A stretch of 39,501 nucleotides of DNA. Origin: Clostridiales bacterium (GTDB taxonomy: Bacteria; Bacillota; Clostridia; Lachnospirales; Lachnospiraceae). Below, piece by piece: positions 7,917 through 17,409 of this stretch. The position numbers and the translations under genes are program-made. The notes beneath the pieces were generated by a model. That model saw only the letters and a list, made by a program, of their open reading frames with translations, did no database searches and was not told the origin of the DNA. The stretch is taken from NCBI GenBank assembly GCA_012520815.1, contig JAAYNM010000018.1, positions 1-39,501 on the forward strand, read 5' to 3'. Position 1 is the first letter of the stretch. Each line of letters begins with the position of its first letter.

Positions 7917-9728
7917 TTAATCCTGGTCCAGCTTAAGAACAGACATAAACGCACTTTGAGGAATATCAACATTACCAACTTGTCGCATTCTCTTCTTGCC
8001 TTCCTTTTGCTTCTCTAAGAGTTTCTTTTTACGGGTAATATCACCGCCATAACATTTAGCTAAAACATCTTTTCTCATAGCTTTAACAGTTTCTCTGGCG
8101 ATAACCTTGCTGCCAATAGCAGCTTGAATAGGAATTTCAAATAAATGTCTTGGAATTTCATCCTTAAGTTTTTCACACATTTTGCGGGCACGCTCGTAGG
8201 CAGTTTCTGAGTGGACGATGAAAGAAAGGGCATCCACCTCTTCTTTATTTATAAGAATATCCAGTTTAACTAATTCAGAACGTTCATATCCTTTTAATTC
8301 ATAATCGAAAGAAGCATATCCACGGGAACGAGATTTTAAGGCATCGAAAAAGTCGTAGATAATCTCGTTGAGAGGAAGCTCGTACTTAATGAGTGCTCTT
8401 GTTCCGTCAATATAATCCATTCCTAAATAAACGCCTCGACGCTCCTGACAAAGTTCCATAATGGCACCGATAAACTCAGATGTTACCATGATTTCGGCAT
8501 TTACTACAGGCTCCTCCATATATTGAATCTCAGAAGGATCTGGGAGATTAGAAGGATTTGTCAGTTCAATCATAGAATCATCACATTTATATACTTTATA
8601 TATAACACTTGGAGCAGTAGTAACAAGGTCAAGATTGTATTCACGTTCAAGTCGTTCCTGAATAATTTCAAGATGCAGAAGTCCTAAAAATCCACATCTA
8701 AATCCAAATCCTAAAGCAATAGAAGTTTCAGGTTCATAGGAAAGAGAGGCATCATTAAGCTGGAGCTTTTCTAGAGCATCTCTAAGATCAGGGTACTTTG
8801 ATCCATCTGCAGGGTAGAGTCCGCAGTAAACCATAGAGTTTACTTTTTTGTATCCAGGTAGAGGTTCACTACAAGGGTTCTGTACATCAGTCATAGTGTC
8901 ACCAACAGAGGTGTCTTTTACATTTTTTATACTAGCAGTAACATATCCAACCATACCAGCACTTAATTCATCACAAGGAATAAACTGTCCGGCTCCAAAG
9001 TATCCCACCTCAACAACATTAGCAGTAGCTCCTGTAGCCATCATCTTTATTTGTGTGCCTGAGCGAATGGTACCATTTTTAATACGTATAAAGACAATAA
9101 CGCCCTTATAAGAATCATAAATACTATCAAAAACAAGAGCAGATAGTGGTGCTAAAGGATCACCTACAGGAGATGGAATCTTTGTTACAATCTGTTCAAG
9201 AACTTCTTCTATATTAAGGCCAGTTTTAGCTGAAATACGGGGTGCATCTTCGGCTTCGATACCGATAACATCCTCGATTTCATTAACTACACGGTCTGGG
9301 TCAGCGCTTGGCAAGTCAATTTTGTTTATGACAGGAAGTACATCTAAGTCATGGTCAAGAGCTAAGTATACATTAGCAAGAGTCTGGGCTTCAATACCCT
9401 GAGCTGCATCAACTACTAAAATAGCACCATCACAGGCAGCTAAACTTCTAGAAACTTCATAATTAAAATCTACATGTCCTGGTGTATCAATAAGATTTAA
9501 GATGTATTCTTCTCCATCTTGTGCTTTATATACGGTACGAATAGCTTGGGATTTAATAGTAATGCCTCGTTCTCGCTCCAAATCCATATTGTCCAGGACT
9601 TGAGCCTGCATTTCGCGGCTAGTTAATAAACCTGTTTTTTCTATAATACGGTCTGCAAGAGTTGATTTGCCATGGTCAATGTGGGCAATAATGCAAAAAT
9701 TTCTGATTTTACTTTGGTCTATAGACAT
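7917..9728 (-). CDS. lepA: Elongation factor 4 (LepA), ribosomal GTPase
   Basis: Translational GTPase that binds the ribosome and back-translocates or rescues stalled complexes. The 603-residue protein has G1 AHIDHGKST (15-23), G3 DTPGH, G4 NKID, EF-G-like domains II, III and V, and the LepA-specific C-terminal domain ([13 protein letters not shown]). An in-frame ATG 14 codons upstream exists, but the family N terminus ([16 protein letters not shown]) and an AAGGAG ribosome binding site 6 bases ahead fix the start at 9728. It heads the lepA-hemW-DUF5721 operon, driven by a consensus promoter divergent from the hrcA promoter. Confidence 0.97.
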   Translation of the reverse strand: MSIDQSKIRNFCIIAHIDHGKSTLADRIIEKTGLLTSREMQAQVLDNMDLERERGITIKSQAIRTVYKAQDGEEYILNLIDTPGHVDFNYEVSRSLAACDGAILVVDAAQGIEAQTLANVYLALDHDLDVLPVINKIDLPSADPDRVVNEIEDVIGIEAEDAPRISAKTGLNIEEVLEQIVTKIPSPVGDPLAPLSALVFDSIYDSYKGVIVFIRIKNGTIRSGTQIKMMATGATANVVEVGYFGAGQFIPCDELSAGMVGYVTASIKNVKDTSVGDTMTDVQNPCSEPLPGYKKVNSMVYCGLYPADGSKYPDLRDALEKLQLNDASLSYEPETSIALGFGFRCGFLGLLHLEIIQERLEREYNLDLVTTAPSVIYKVYKCDDSMIELTNPSNLPDPSEIQYMEEPVVNAEIMVTSEFIGAIMELCQERRGVYLGMDYIDGTRALIKYELPLNEIIYDFFDALKSRSRGYASFDYELKGYERSELVKLDILINKEEVDALSFIVHSETAYERARKMCEKLKDEIPRHLFEIPIQAAIGSKVIARETVKAMRKDVLAKCYGGDITRKKKLLEKQKEGKKRMRQVGNVDIPQSAFMSVLKLDQD

Positions 9729-9759
9729 AAATAGCTCCTTTTCTTCCAATTTAAAGTAG

Positions 9760-9788
9760 ATTATAAACATTATATTTGATTATGTCAA
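9760..9788 (-). promoter_or_regulatory. Consensus promoter of lepA operon
   Basis: On the minus strand: TTGACA (9783-9788), exactly 17 bases, TATAAT (9760-9765), both perfect. It is divergent from the hrcA promoter; the two -35 boxes are 19 bases apart. The CIRCE lies on the hrcA side only. Confidence 0.9.
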
Positions 9789-9807
9789 AAATTTTTTAAT
9801 AATTTTG

Positions 9808-9836
9808 TTGACATCTGGATAAAGTCGTGATAGATT
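9808..9836 (+). promoter_or_regulatory. SigA-type promoter of hrcA operon
   Basis: TTGACA (9808-9813), 17-base spacer, TAGATT (9831-9836). Initiation is expected around 9842-9846, immediately before the CIRCE operator, the classic class I heat-shock arrangement. Confidence 0.88.
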
Positions 9837-9845
9837 ATCAATATG

Positions 9846-9872
9846 TTAGCACTCCAAACAAATGAGTGCTAA
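9846..9872. promoter_or_regulatory. CIRCE operator (HrcA site) of hrcA operon
   Basis: A perfect TTAGCACTC-N9-GAGTGCTAA repeat at the expected transcription start, in the untranslated leader of hrcA. Binding by HrcA gives autoregulation of hrcA-grpE-dnaK-dnaJ. Confidence 0.97.
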
Positions 9873-9912
9873 TAATAAGACAGAGGATTACACCGTAAAA
9901 GGAAGTGAGCCA

Positions 9913-10959
9913 GTGGAATTAGATGAACGTAAAATGAAGATTCTTACAGCTATTATCCAGAATTATTTGGAGAGTGGTGAACCAGTAGGATCTCGAACAA
10001 TTTCAAAGTATACAGATTTGAATTTAAGTTCGGCGACCATTAGAAACGAAATGGCAGATTTAGAGGAGATGGGATATATACTTCAACCCCATACTTCAGC
10101 AGGACGAATTCCATCGGATATGGGCTACAGAATTTATGTAGATAATATGATGAAAGTAAAGGAAGAAGCCCTAAAGACTAAAGAAGCTGAAGTGGATGAT
10201 ATGAAAGAGTTTCTTATCAAAAAGGTAGACAAAGTCGAGACATTGTTACAAAATATGGCAAAGATGCTGGCTACCAATACCAATTATGCAACTATGATAT
10301 CAGCACCACATATGCATAAGAATAAGATTAAGTTCATCCAGTTATCCCAAGTTGAAATTCACAAACTATTATGTGTTATGGTTCTAGAAGGAAACATTAT
10401 TAAGAACAAGATCATAGAAGTAGATGATGAGATTAATAATGAAACAATGCTAAAACTAAATATACTTTTGAATAGTAGTTTGAACGGATTAGCTCTTGAT
10501 GAGATTAATCTTGGAATTATATCACGTATGACAAATCAAGCTGGAGAGCATACAAATATTGTTAGAACAGTAATTGATGCAGTAGCAGAAGTTATTGTGG
10601 CAGAAGAAGATGTTGAGATATACACTAGCGGAGCAACTAACATTTTTAAGTATCCAGAACTCAGTGACAGTGATAGTGCAAGTAAGCTTATTAGTACATT
10701 TGAGGAGAAACAGCTTTTATCAAGACTTGTCGTGGATGATTCGGAACGCAGGGATATTCAAGTATATATTGGTGATGAAACACCAGTACAATCGATGAAA
10801 GATTGCAGTGTTATTACAGCTTCATACGAGTTAGATGATGGAGTCAAAGGAACTATTGGTATTATTGGTCCAAAAAGAATGGATTATGAGAAGGCTTTAT
10901 CAGCCATTACCTCTGTGAAAGAAAAATTGAATTCAGCATTTAAGAAGCCAGAAGAATAA
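9913..10959 (+). CDS. hrcA: Heat-inducible transcription repressor HrcA
   Basis: Repressor of class I heat-shock genes; it binds CIRCE and its activity depends on GroEL in studied species. The protein starts MELDERKMKIL, the usual HrcA N terminus, from a GTG at 9913 that has AAAAGGA 9 bases ahead. This gives 348 residues, the normal length. A longer reading from ATG 9862 would begin inside the CIRCE, lacks a ribosome binding site and adds 17 non-conserved residues. The winged-helix DNA-binding domain (GSRTISKY ... SSATIRNEMADLEEMGY), the HTSAGRIPSDMGYR-type segment and the C-terminal GAF-like domain (GTIGIIGPKRMDY) are all present. First gene of the operon; grpE follows after 34 bases. Confidence 0.96.
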   Translation: MELDERKMKILTAIIQNYLESGEPVGSRTISKYTDLNLSSATIRNEMADLEEMGYILQPHTSAGRIPSDMGYRIYVDNMMKVKEEALKTKEAEVDDMKEFLIKKVDKVETLLQNMAKMLATNTNYATMISAPHMHKNKIKFIQLSQVEIHKLLCVMVLEGNIIKNKIIEVDDEINNETMLKLNILLNSSLNGLALDEINLGIISRMTNQAGEHTNIVRTVIDAVAEVIVAEEDVEIYTSGATNIFKYPELSDSDSASKLISTFEEKQLLSRLVVDDSERRDIQVYIGDETPVQSMKDCSVITASYELDDGVKGTIGIIGPKRMDYEKALSAITSVKEKLNSAFKKPEE

Positions 10960-10993
10960 TGTTGGCAATCTAAAACAATGTGAGGTGAAAAAA

Positions 10994-11611
10994 GTGACGA
11001 AAAAGAATAAAGATATAGCAAGCAAAGCTGTGGAAGAGGAAAATGTAGAGACTATGTCTGCAGATGAAAAGGCTACAGATACATGTGAAGAGACATCGAC
11101 ACAGGCTACCGAAGAAGTAGCACAGGAAGATGAAACTCAAGAAGATGATGCAGTAGAGAATGAAACAAAGCTTGACAAAAAGGATTTAAAGATTCAAGAA
11201 CTTCAAGATAAGTACATGAGAACATTCGCAGAATTTGATAATTTTAGAAAGCGATCTGAAAAAGAAAAGACTGCTATGTTTGAGGTTGGTGCAAAAAGTA
11301 TAGTCGAAAAGATTTTACCAGTAGTAGATAACTTTGAAAGAGCATTTGCCACTGTACCAGAAGAAGATAAAGAAAATCCATTTGTTGTAGGCATGGATAA
11401 AGTATTTAAGCAGATGATTACCTCCTTAGAGGAGGCAGGCGTTAAGCCAATTGAAGCTGTAGGTAATGAATTTAATCCAGATATTCATAATGCAGTAATG
11501 CACATTGAGGATGAATCATTTGGTGAGAATGAAGTAATAGAAGAATTACAGAAGGGCTATATGTACCGCGAGAGTGTCGTAAGACATAGCATGGTAAAAG
11601 TGGCAAATTAA
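10994..11611 (+). CDS. grpE: Nucleotide exchange factor GrpE
   Basis: Co-chaperone that releases ADP from DnaK. The 205-residue product has a long acidic, low-complexity N terminus (about 1-55), a coiled-coil dimer segment (KIQELQDKYMRTFAEFDNFRKR) and the C-terminal beta domain with the family ending (NPDIHNAVMHIED ... GYMYRESVVRHSMVKVAN). Two GTG codons are candidates: 10985 has no Shine-Dalgarno, while 10994 has GAGGTGA five bases ahead, so I chose 10994. Second gene of the CIRCE-controlled operon, 28 bases before dnaK. Confidence 0.95.
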   Translation: MTKKNKDIASKAVEEENVETMSADEKATDTCEETSTQATEEVAQEDETQEDDAVENETKLDKKDLKIQELQDKYMRTFAEFDNFRKRSEKEKTAMFEVGAKSIVEKILPVVDNFERAFATVPEEDKENPFVVGMDKVFKQMITSLEEAGVKPIEAVGNEFNPDIHNAVMHIEDESFGENEVIEELQKGYMYRESVVRHSMVKVAN

Positions 11612-11639
11612 CATATTAAAATTATAGGAGGACAAAACA

Positions 11640-13502
11640 ATGAGCAAAATTATCGGTATTGATTTAGGAACAACAAATTCATGTGTAGCAGTTATGGAAG
11701 GTGGAAAGCCAACAGTTATTGCTAATACAGAGGGTATTAGAACTACACCTTCAGTTGTGGCATTTAAGAAGGATGGAGAAAGAATCGTTGGTGATCCAGC
11801 GAAGCGTCAGGCTGTTACAAATGCTGACAAAACAATTTCTTCAATTAAGAGACATATGGGAACAGACTACAGAGTAGCTATTGATGACAAGAAATTTTCA
11901 CCACAGGAAATCTCAGCTATGATTTTACAGAAATTAAAATCAGATGCAGAGGGATATCTTGGCGAAAAGGTAACAGAAGCAGTTATTACAGTTCCAGCTT
12001 ATTTTAATGATGCACAAAGACAGGCAACAAAGGATGCAGGTAAGATTGCAGGTCTTGATGTTAAGAGAATTATTAACGAGCCAACAGCAGCAGCTCTTGC
12101 TTATGGTCTTGATAATGAAAAGGAACAGAAAATTATGGTTTACGATTTAGGTGGTGGTACATTTGATGTATCTATTATCGAAATCGGTGATGGTGTAATC
12201 GAAGTATTATCTACATCTGGAGATAATAAGCTTGGTGGAGATGACTTTGACCAGAGACTTACAGATTACATTTTAGATGAATTTAAGAAAGTAGAAGGAA
12301 TTGATCTTGCAACTGATAAGATGGCTCTTCAAAGAATTAAAGAAGCTGCTGAAAAAGCTAAGAAAGAGTTATCATCAGCAACTACTACAAACATCAATCT
12401 CCCTTATATTACAGCAAATCAAGATGGCCCAAAACATATAGACATGAATATTACTAGAGCAAAATTCGAGGAACTTACACACGATCTTGTAGAAAGAACA
12501 GCTACACCAGTTCAGAATGCTCTTAAAGATGCAGGTCTTAATGCTAGTGAACTTAGTAAAGTATTACTTGTTGGTGGATCAACTCGTGTTCCAGCAGTAC
12601 AAGATAAGGTAAAACAGTTAACAGGTCAAGAACCTTCTAAGGCATTAAACCAAGATGAATGTGTTGCTATTGGTGCTTCTATTCAGGGTGGTAAGCTTGC
12701 AGGCGATTCAGGTGCAGGAGATATTCTTCTTCTTGATGTTACACCACTTTCACTTTCAATCGAAACTATGGGTGGAGTAGCTACAAAGCTTATTGAAAGA
12801 AATACAACAATTCCAGCAAAGAAGAGTGAAATATTCTCAACAGCAGCTGACAATCAATCAGCAGTAGATATTAGAGTTGTTCAAGGTGAAAGACAATTTG
12901 CAAAGGACAATAAATTATTAGGTGAGTTCAGACTTGATGGAATTGCACCTGCTCCAAGAGGAATACCTAAGATTGAAGTTACATTTGATATTGATGCCAA
13001 TGGTATTGTAAATGTATCAGCAAAAGATTTAGGAACAGGTAAAGAACAGCATATTACAATTACTTCTGGTTCAAATATGTCAGAAAGTGATATTGATAAA
13101 GCAATTAAAGAGGCAGCAGAGTTTGAAGCGGCTGATAAGAAACGTAAAGAAGGCATTGATGCTAGAAATGAAGCAGATTCAATGGTATTCCAGACAGAGA
13201 AGGCATTAGGCGAAGTTGGGGACAAGGTAGATGCTAGTGAAAAGGCAGCAGTGGAAGCTGATTTAACAGCACTTAAGGACTTACTTGCTAAGACAACACC
13301 TGAAAACATGTCAGAAACTGATGTTGAGGAAATTAAGGCAGCAAAAGAAAAATTAATGACAGGTTCACAGGCATTGTTTACAAAGATGTATGAACAGGCA
13401 CAAGCACAGGGTCAGGCACCAGATATGGGAGCTGATGAGACTACAGATGCAGGTTCAAGCAATGATGATGATGTTGTAGATGGTGAGTACAAAGAAGTTT
13501 AA
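11640..13502 (+). CDS. dnaK: Hsp70 chaperone DnaK
   Basis: Main ATP-dependent folding chaperone, cytoplasmic. The N-terminal actin-like ATPase has the phosphate-1 loop [14 protein letters not shown] (5-18), [12 protein letters not shown] and [11 protein letters not shown]. The substrate-binding domain and helical lid follow, and the tail ends in an acidic [12 protein letters not shown], a typical EV ending. At 620 residues it lacks the longer subdomain IB loop of Gram-negative DnaK, as expected for Firmicutes. The ribosome binding site is AGGAGG. It works with GrpE and DnaJ from the same operon. A strong stem-loop separates it from dnaJ. Confidence 0.98.
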   Translation: MSKIIGIDLGTTNSCVAVMEGGKPTVIANTEGIRTTPSVVAFKKDGERIVGDPAKRQAVTNADKTISSIKRHMGTDYRVAIDDKKFSPQEISAMILQKLKSDAEGYLGEKVTEAVITVPAYFNDAQRQATKDAGKIAGLDVKRIINEPTAAALAYGLDNEKEQKIMVYDLGGGTFDVSIIEIGDGVIEVLSTSGDNKLGGDDFDQRLTDYILDEFKKVEGIDLATDKMALQRIKEAAEKAKKELSSATTTNINLPYITANQDGPKHIDMNITRAKFEELTHDLVERTATPVQNALKDAGLNASELSKVLLVGGSTRVPAVQDKVKQLTGQEPSKALNQDECVAIGASIQGGKLAGDSGAGDILLLDVTPLSLSIETMGGVATKLIERNTTIPAKKSEIFSTAADNQSAVDIRVVQGERQFAKDNKLLGEFRLDGIAPAPRGIPKIEVTFDIDANGIVNVSAKDLGTGKEQHITITSGSNMSESDIDKAIKEAAEFEAADKKRKEGIDARNEADSMVFQTEKALGEVGDKVDASEKAAVEADLTALKDLLAKTTPENMSETDVEEIKAAKEKLMTGSQALFTKMYEQAQAQGQAPDMGADETTDAGSSNDDDVVDGEYKEV

Positions 13503-13525
13503 TACTAATACCTTTCAAAAATATT

Positions 13526-13546
13526 GCGGGAGATAATATCTCCCGC
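13526..13546 (+). other. Stable stem-loop between dnaK and dnaJ
   Basis: A perfect 8-bp GC-rich stem (GCGGGAGA / TCTCCCGC) with a 5-base loop ends three bases before the dnaJ ribosome binding site AAAGGAG. There is no T run, so full termination is unlikely. It may mark an mRNA processing or 3'-protection site that lowers dnaJ relative to dnaK, or it may limit dnaJ initiation. Confidence 0.7.
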
Positions 13547-13565
13547 TTAAAGGAGTTAATTTGTT

Positions 13566-14762
13566 ATGGCAGATAAGAGAGACTATTACGAGGTACTTGG
13601 TGTAGACAAAGGTGCTGATGATTCCACAATAAAAAAAGCATATAGAAAATTAGCTAAAAAATACCATCCAGATACCAATCCTGGTAATACAGAAGCTGAG
13701 GCAAAGTTTAAAGAAGCTTCAGAAGCATATTCTGTACTAAGTGATGCAGATAAGAGAAGACAGTATGATCAGTTTGGCCATGATGCTTTTCAAAATGGCG
13801 GGGCTGGCGGAGCAGGTTTTGATTTCAACTTTAATGATATGGGCGATATATTTGGCGATATATTTGGTGACTTTTTCGGAGGCGGAAGCAGAAGAAGAAA
13901 TAGTAATGCTCCTATGAAAGGAAGTAATATAAAAGTAGGAATAAGACTTACCTTTGAAGAAGCTGTATTCGGATGTGAAAAGGACATTGAAGTATCTATA
14001 AAAGATGAATGTAAAACTTGCGGAGGCAGTGGTGCAAAGAGCGGTACATCTCCAGTTACATGTACAAAATGTAATGGTCAAGGTCGTATAGTATACACAC
14101 AGCAAACTATCTTTGGTGTAACACAGCAAGCTCAAACTTGTCCAGAATGTAAAGGAACTGGAAAGGTTATTAAGGAAAAATGTGTAGACTGTAGAGGAAC
14201 AGGGTATATATCTAGTCGAAAGAAGATTAGAGTCACAGTTCCAGCAGGTATTGATGAACGTCAGTCCATTAAGATTAGTGGCAAGGGTGAACCAGGTAAG
14301 AATGGTGGACCTCGTGGTGACTTGTTAGTTGAAGTCGCAGTTATGAGACATCCAATCTTTGGAAGACAGAAATATGATTTGTATTCTACATCACCAATTT
14401 CTTTCGCACAGGCTGCAATTGGTGGAGATATAAAGATTAAGACTATAGATGGCGATGTGTTATTTAACATCAAACCAGGAACGCAAACAGATACTAGAAT
14501 ACGATTAAAGGGTAAAGGTGTTCCATCTCTTAAGAATAAAACATTAAGAGGCGATCATTATGTAACATTGGTAGTAGAAGTCCCAGAGAAACTTAATGAG
14601 GCACAAATAGAAGCCCTTAAAGCCTTTGATGAAGCAATGGGAGGAACATTATTGGAAAAGACTAATGAAGCAACCCAGACTGCACCAAAGCCAGAAGAAC
14701 ATAAGGAAAATAAAGCAGAAAAGAAGAATAAAAAGAAGTCTTTAAAAGATATCTTTTCATAA
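13566..14762 (+). CDS. dnaJ: Hsp40 co-chaperone DnaJ
   Basis: Co-chaperone that delivers substrates to DnaK and stimulates its ATPase. Layout over 398 residues: J domain with HPD at 34-36, a Gly/Phe-rich linker (about 72-108), four zinc motifs (C149-C152, C166-C169, C192-C195, C206-C209), C-terminal peptide-binding domains, and a Lys-rich tail ([13 protein letters not shown]). The G/F region includes a short duplication, [10 protein letters not shown], that is also visible in the DNA. Last gene of the hrcA operon, followed at once by a terminator. Confidence 0.97.
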   Translation: MADKRDYYEVLGVDKGADDSTIKKAYRKLAKKYHPDTNPGNTEAEAKFKEASEAYSVLSDADKRRQYDQFGHDAFQNGGAGGAGFDFNFNDMGDIFGDIFGDFFGGGSRRRNSNAPMKGSNIKVGIRLTFEEAVFGCEKDIEVSIKDECKTCGGSGAKSGTSPVTCTKCNGQGRIVYTQQTIFGVTQQAQTCPECKGTGKVIKEKCVDCRGTGYISSRKKIRVTVPAGIDERQSIKISGKGEPGKNGGPRGDLLVEVAVMRHPIFGRQKYDLYSTSPISFAQAAIGGDIKIKTIDGDVLFNIKPGTQTDTRIRLKGKGVPSLKNKTLRGDHYVTLVVEVPEKLNEAQIEALKAFDEAMGGTLLEKTNEATQTAPKPEEHKENKAEKKNKKKSLKDIFS

Positions 14763-14763
14763 A

Positions 14764-14811
14764 AAGAAGTTGTTATGTATTGCAGAGACTGTACATAGCA
14801 ACTTCTTTTTT
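14764..14811 (+). terminator. Terminator of hrcA-grpE-dnaK-dnaJ operon
   Basis: A 16-bp stem with one G-U pair (14764-14779 with 14792-14807), 12-base loop, ending in a T run to 14811. It begins directly after the dnaJ stop codon. Confidence 0.9.
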
Positions 14812-14993
14812 GTGGAAAGGTTTTTATTATCTCATTCGCATTTTGTGAATGATTTTGCGGGAATTTTTGGAATAACTTAAAAAGGTTTATTTATTATAGA
14901 AAAAGAATAGGATATATGCTAAAATATTTATGGTTTATGCCAACGAAAAAAGTGGAAATATATCAATTCACTAGTCTTGATGAGGTAAAATAT

Positions 14994-16172
14994 ATGAAAA
15001 AAGAATACATAATATGTGCCCTATTTACAGTGATTATGGGTATGTTTGTTATATACAATATAGGAAAGGTTAATGGTTCACCATCAAATGATGCTATCTC
15101 ACAGATGGAGAGTGAGATTAATGAAAATGAGTCGAAATATAATGAGATACAGGCACAGTTAGAGGAATTAAATAACAGTAAAGACAATCTGGCTTCGTAC
15201 ATTGTAAATCTCAACAATAGTTATAGTATGATTTTAGACAGTATAGCAGATTTAGAGAATCAAGTTATTGCAAAGCAAACACAGATTGATAATATTAACT
15301 CTAGAATATTAGAGCAACAAGCACTTATAGACAACCAGTATGACAATATGAGTATGCGAATTCAATTTCTGTATGAAAGTGATTCATTTGACATGGTTGA
15401 TTCTCTTATGAGGGCTGGAACATTTAGCGAAATGCTGAACCAAATTGCATATTTCAATGATATTGTAATGTATGATCGCAATATGATGGACGAATTAGAA
15501 AGAAGTCTTGAAGAGTGCAATTCAATGAAAAGTTCATTAACCAGCGAGCTTGAAAATATTAATTCTCTAAAAGAGGATCAAAACGCATACAAGGCCGAAT
15601 TGGAAAAATTAATGGCAGATGCTTCTATAAATATTAGTAACCATCAAGCACAGATAGATGAAGCGGAATCTATTGCTATTGCAATGGTAGAAGAGATTGA
15701 GAATCAGCGAAGTTCTATTGAAGAACTTAAGGCAGAGGAAGCACGAAGGGTATCAGAGTCTATCGAGAGAGCATCTTTGGAAGCTCAAGGTATATATGAG
15801 GAGACCATGACCTATGAACCTATAGAGGGTGATTTGAAAAGACTTGCTGCAATTATATACTGTGAATCAAGAGGAGAACCTTACGAGGGGCAGGTAGCAG
15901 TAGGTACAGTGGTTATGAATCGTGTGGAAAGTTCCAAATTTCCAAACACAGTAGAAGAGGTAATTGCTCAGCCAAATCAGTTTACACCATATGGTATGGG
16001 ACTTTATGCAATTGCTCTTGCAAAGAACGATTTAAATCAGTCTTGTGTGGATGCAGCAAGGGAGGTTCTCGAAAAGGGAACAAGAACTGGAAATTGGTTA
16101 TTTTTTAGAACACATAGAGGAATCTATGATGTTATCAACGGCTCATATATAGGGGCGCATGTTTTTTATTAA
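14994..16172 (+). CDS. Cell wall hydrolase, coiled coil plus SleB domain
   Basis: Probable exported peptidoglycan hydrolase. From the ATG at 14994 the protein has 392 residues: a basic start and hydrophobic signal or anchor segment (about 5-23), long coiled coils (about 35-245) that include a CwlO/PcsB-like segment (IQFLYESDSFDMVDSLM), and a C-terminal SleB/Hydrolase_2 domain (about 279-392; LAAIIYCESRGEPYEGQVAV with Glu291 as the likely catalytic residue, then WLFFRTHRG). TGAGGT seven bases ahead supports this start. An in-frame ATG at 14916 has a poorly spaced AGGA and would bury the signal sequence. CwlO/PcsB coiled coils are linked to FtsEX control in other bacteria; pairing with SleB rather than NlpC/P60 or CHAP is noteworthy. 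A vegetative role is as likely as spore germination. Confidence 0.85.
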   Translation: MKKEYIICALFTVIMGMFVIYNIGKVNGSPSNDAISQMESEINENESKYNEIQAQLEELNNSKDNLASYIVNLNNSYSMILDSIADLENQVIAKQTQIDNINSRILEQQALIDNQYDNMSMRIQFLYESDSFDMVDSLMRAGTFSEMLNQIAYFNDIVMYDRNMMDELERSLEECNSMKSSLTSELENINSLKEDQNAYKAELEKLMADASINISNHQAQIDEAESIAIAMVEEIENQRSSIEELKAEEARRVSESIERASLEAQGIYEETMTYEPIEGDLKRLAAIIYCESRGEPYEGQVAVGTVVMNRVESSKFPNTVEEVIAQPNQFTPYGMGLYAIALAKNDLNQSCVDAAREVLEKGTRTGNWLFFRTHRGIYDVINGSYIGAHVFY

Positions 16173-16190
16173 AAGTATTGCAAAAAGTGG

Positions 16191-16219
16191 TTGAAAAATT
16201 ATACGTAGTAATGTATAAT
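16191..16219 (+). promoter_or_regulatory. Promoter of carAB
   Basis: TTGAAA (16191-16196), 17-base spacer, perfect TATAAT (16214-16219). The start site would be near 16226, leaving a leader of about 105 bases before carA. I see no terminator hairpin, T-box or clear ArgR box in the leader. Confidence 0.88.
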
Positions 16220-16331
16220 CTTTACAATTTGAGCATAATTCCGGAACCGATATTTTTTAGTAGGATTTCAAGAGGATATGAACTTGAAGAAAACAGTAGT
16301 ATAAAGCCATTTTCGGCAGAAGGAGAAACAT

Positions 16332-17408
16332 ATGAAAGCTTTTCTAATACTAGAAGACGGACACATATTTGAAGGTACGTCAATAGGCTCATCAAGAGAG
16401 ATTATTAGCGAAATCGTATTTAATACTTCTATGACAGGTTATTTGGAAGTGTTAACAGATCCATCATGTGCAGGACAAGCAGTTGTCATGACATATCCAC
16501 TTATAGGTAATTATGGTATTTGTTATGATGATATGGAATCATTAAAACCTTGGGCTGATGGTTATATTGTTCGCGAATTATCAAGAATGCCTAGTAATTT
16601 TAGAAGTCAATGTACTATTCAAGAGTTCCTTGAGAAGAACGACATTCCAGGTATTGCAGGAATAGATACAAGAGCTCTTACAAAGATTTTAAGAGAAAAA
16701 GGTACCATGAATGGTATGATTACTACAAATGAAAATTATAACCTTGATGAAGTTATTAGTGAGCTTAAGAAATATACATCAACAGGAGTTGTAAAGAAAG
16801 TTACATGTGATAAGGTAACTACAATTCCAGGTGGAAAATATAAAGTGGCGTTAATGGATTTTGGAGCAAAGAATAACATTTCAAAGTCATTAAAAGAAAT
16901 GGATTGTGAAGTTACTATTTATCCAGCAGATACAAAAGCAGAAGTTATATTAGCATCTAATCCAGATGGTATTATGTTATCTAATGGACCTGGAGATCCA
17001 AAGGAATGTGTAGATATTATTAATGAGATTAAAAAGTTATACGACTGCGAAGTTCCAGTATTCGCAATTGGTCTTGGACATCAGCTTATGGCACTTGCTA
17101 CAGGCGCAGATACTCATAAGATGAAATGCGGTCATAGAGGTGGCAATTATCCAGTTAAAGATTTGAAGAGTGGAAGAGTTTACATATCTTCACAAAACCA
17201 CGGTTATGTTGTAGATGAAGATACAATCAATAATGACATAGCAGAGATTGGATTTATCAATGTAAATGATAGAACAGTAGAAGGCTTAAGATATAAAAAT
17301 AAGCCTGTATTTACTGTGCAGTTTTATCCAGAAGCTTGGCCAGGCCCACAGGGTTCAAGTCTGTTATTTAATGAGTTTATCAACATGATGGAAAACAGGA
17401 GGAAATAA
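16332..17408 (+). CDS. carA: Carbamoyl-phosphate synthetase small subunit, glutaminase triad lost
   Basis: Small subunit of carbamoyl-phosphate synthetase, which normally hydrolyses glutamine and passes ammonia to CarB for arginine and pyrimidine synthesis. The 358-residue protein is full length, with a normal N domain and class I amidotransferase fold (LSNGPGDP at 217-223, GLGHQ, SQNHG at 287-291). The catalytic triad is broken: the nucleophile position in the family motif G-I-C-L-G-H-Q reads A-I-G247-L-G-H-Q (codon GGT, 17070-17072), and Q-F-H-P-E reads Q-F-Y332-P-E (codon TAT, 17325-17327); Glu334 remains. Other usual histidines are also Tyr (GGNYP, Y273; GLRYK, Y321). It probably still supports CarB structurally but cannot form the glutamyl thioester, so the complex should use free ammonia. 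The carB start is one base after the stop. Confidence 0.93.
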   Translation: MKAFLILEDGHIFEGTSIGSSREIISEIVFNTSMTGYLEVLTDPSCAGQAVVMTYPLIGNYGICYDDMESLKPWADGYIVRELSRMPSNFRSQCTIQEFLEKNDIPGIAGIDTRALTKILREKGTMNGMITTNENYNLDEVISELKKYTSTGVVKKVTCDKVTTIPGGKYKVALMDFGAKNNISKSLKEMDCEVTIYPADTKAEVILASNPDGIMLSNGPGDPKECVDIINEIKKLYDCEVPVFAIGLGHQLMALATGADTHKMKCGHRGGNYPVKDLKSGRVYISSQNHGYVVDEDTINNDIAEIGFINVNDRTVEGLRYKNKPVFTVQFYPEAWPGPQGSSLLFNEFINMMENRRK

Positions 17409-17409
17409 G

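Noticed and set aside
9862-9912. ATG at 9862 as the hrcA start
   Set aside because: It lies inside the CIRCE operator, has no ribosome binding site and adds residues not typical of HrcA. The GTG at 9913 fits better.
16178-16372. Short plus-strand ORF overlapping the carA start
   Set aside because: It runs through the carAB promoter, has no ribosome binding site and no recognisable product.
17070-17327. CarA triad changes as a simple sequencing error or pseudogene
   Set aside because: Two triad positions and two further usual histidines differ by independent single-base changes, while the frame, length, fold motifs and carB coupling are intact. Random error or early decay would not be expected to look like this.
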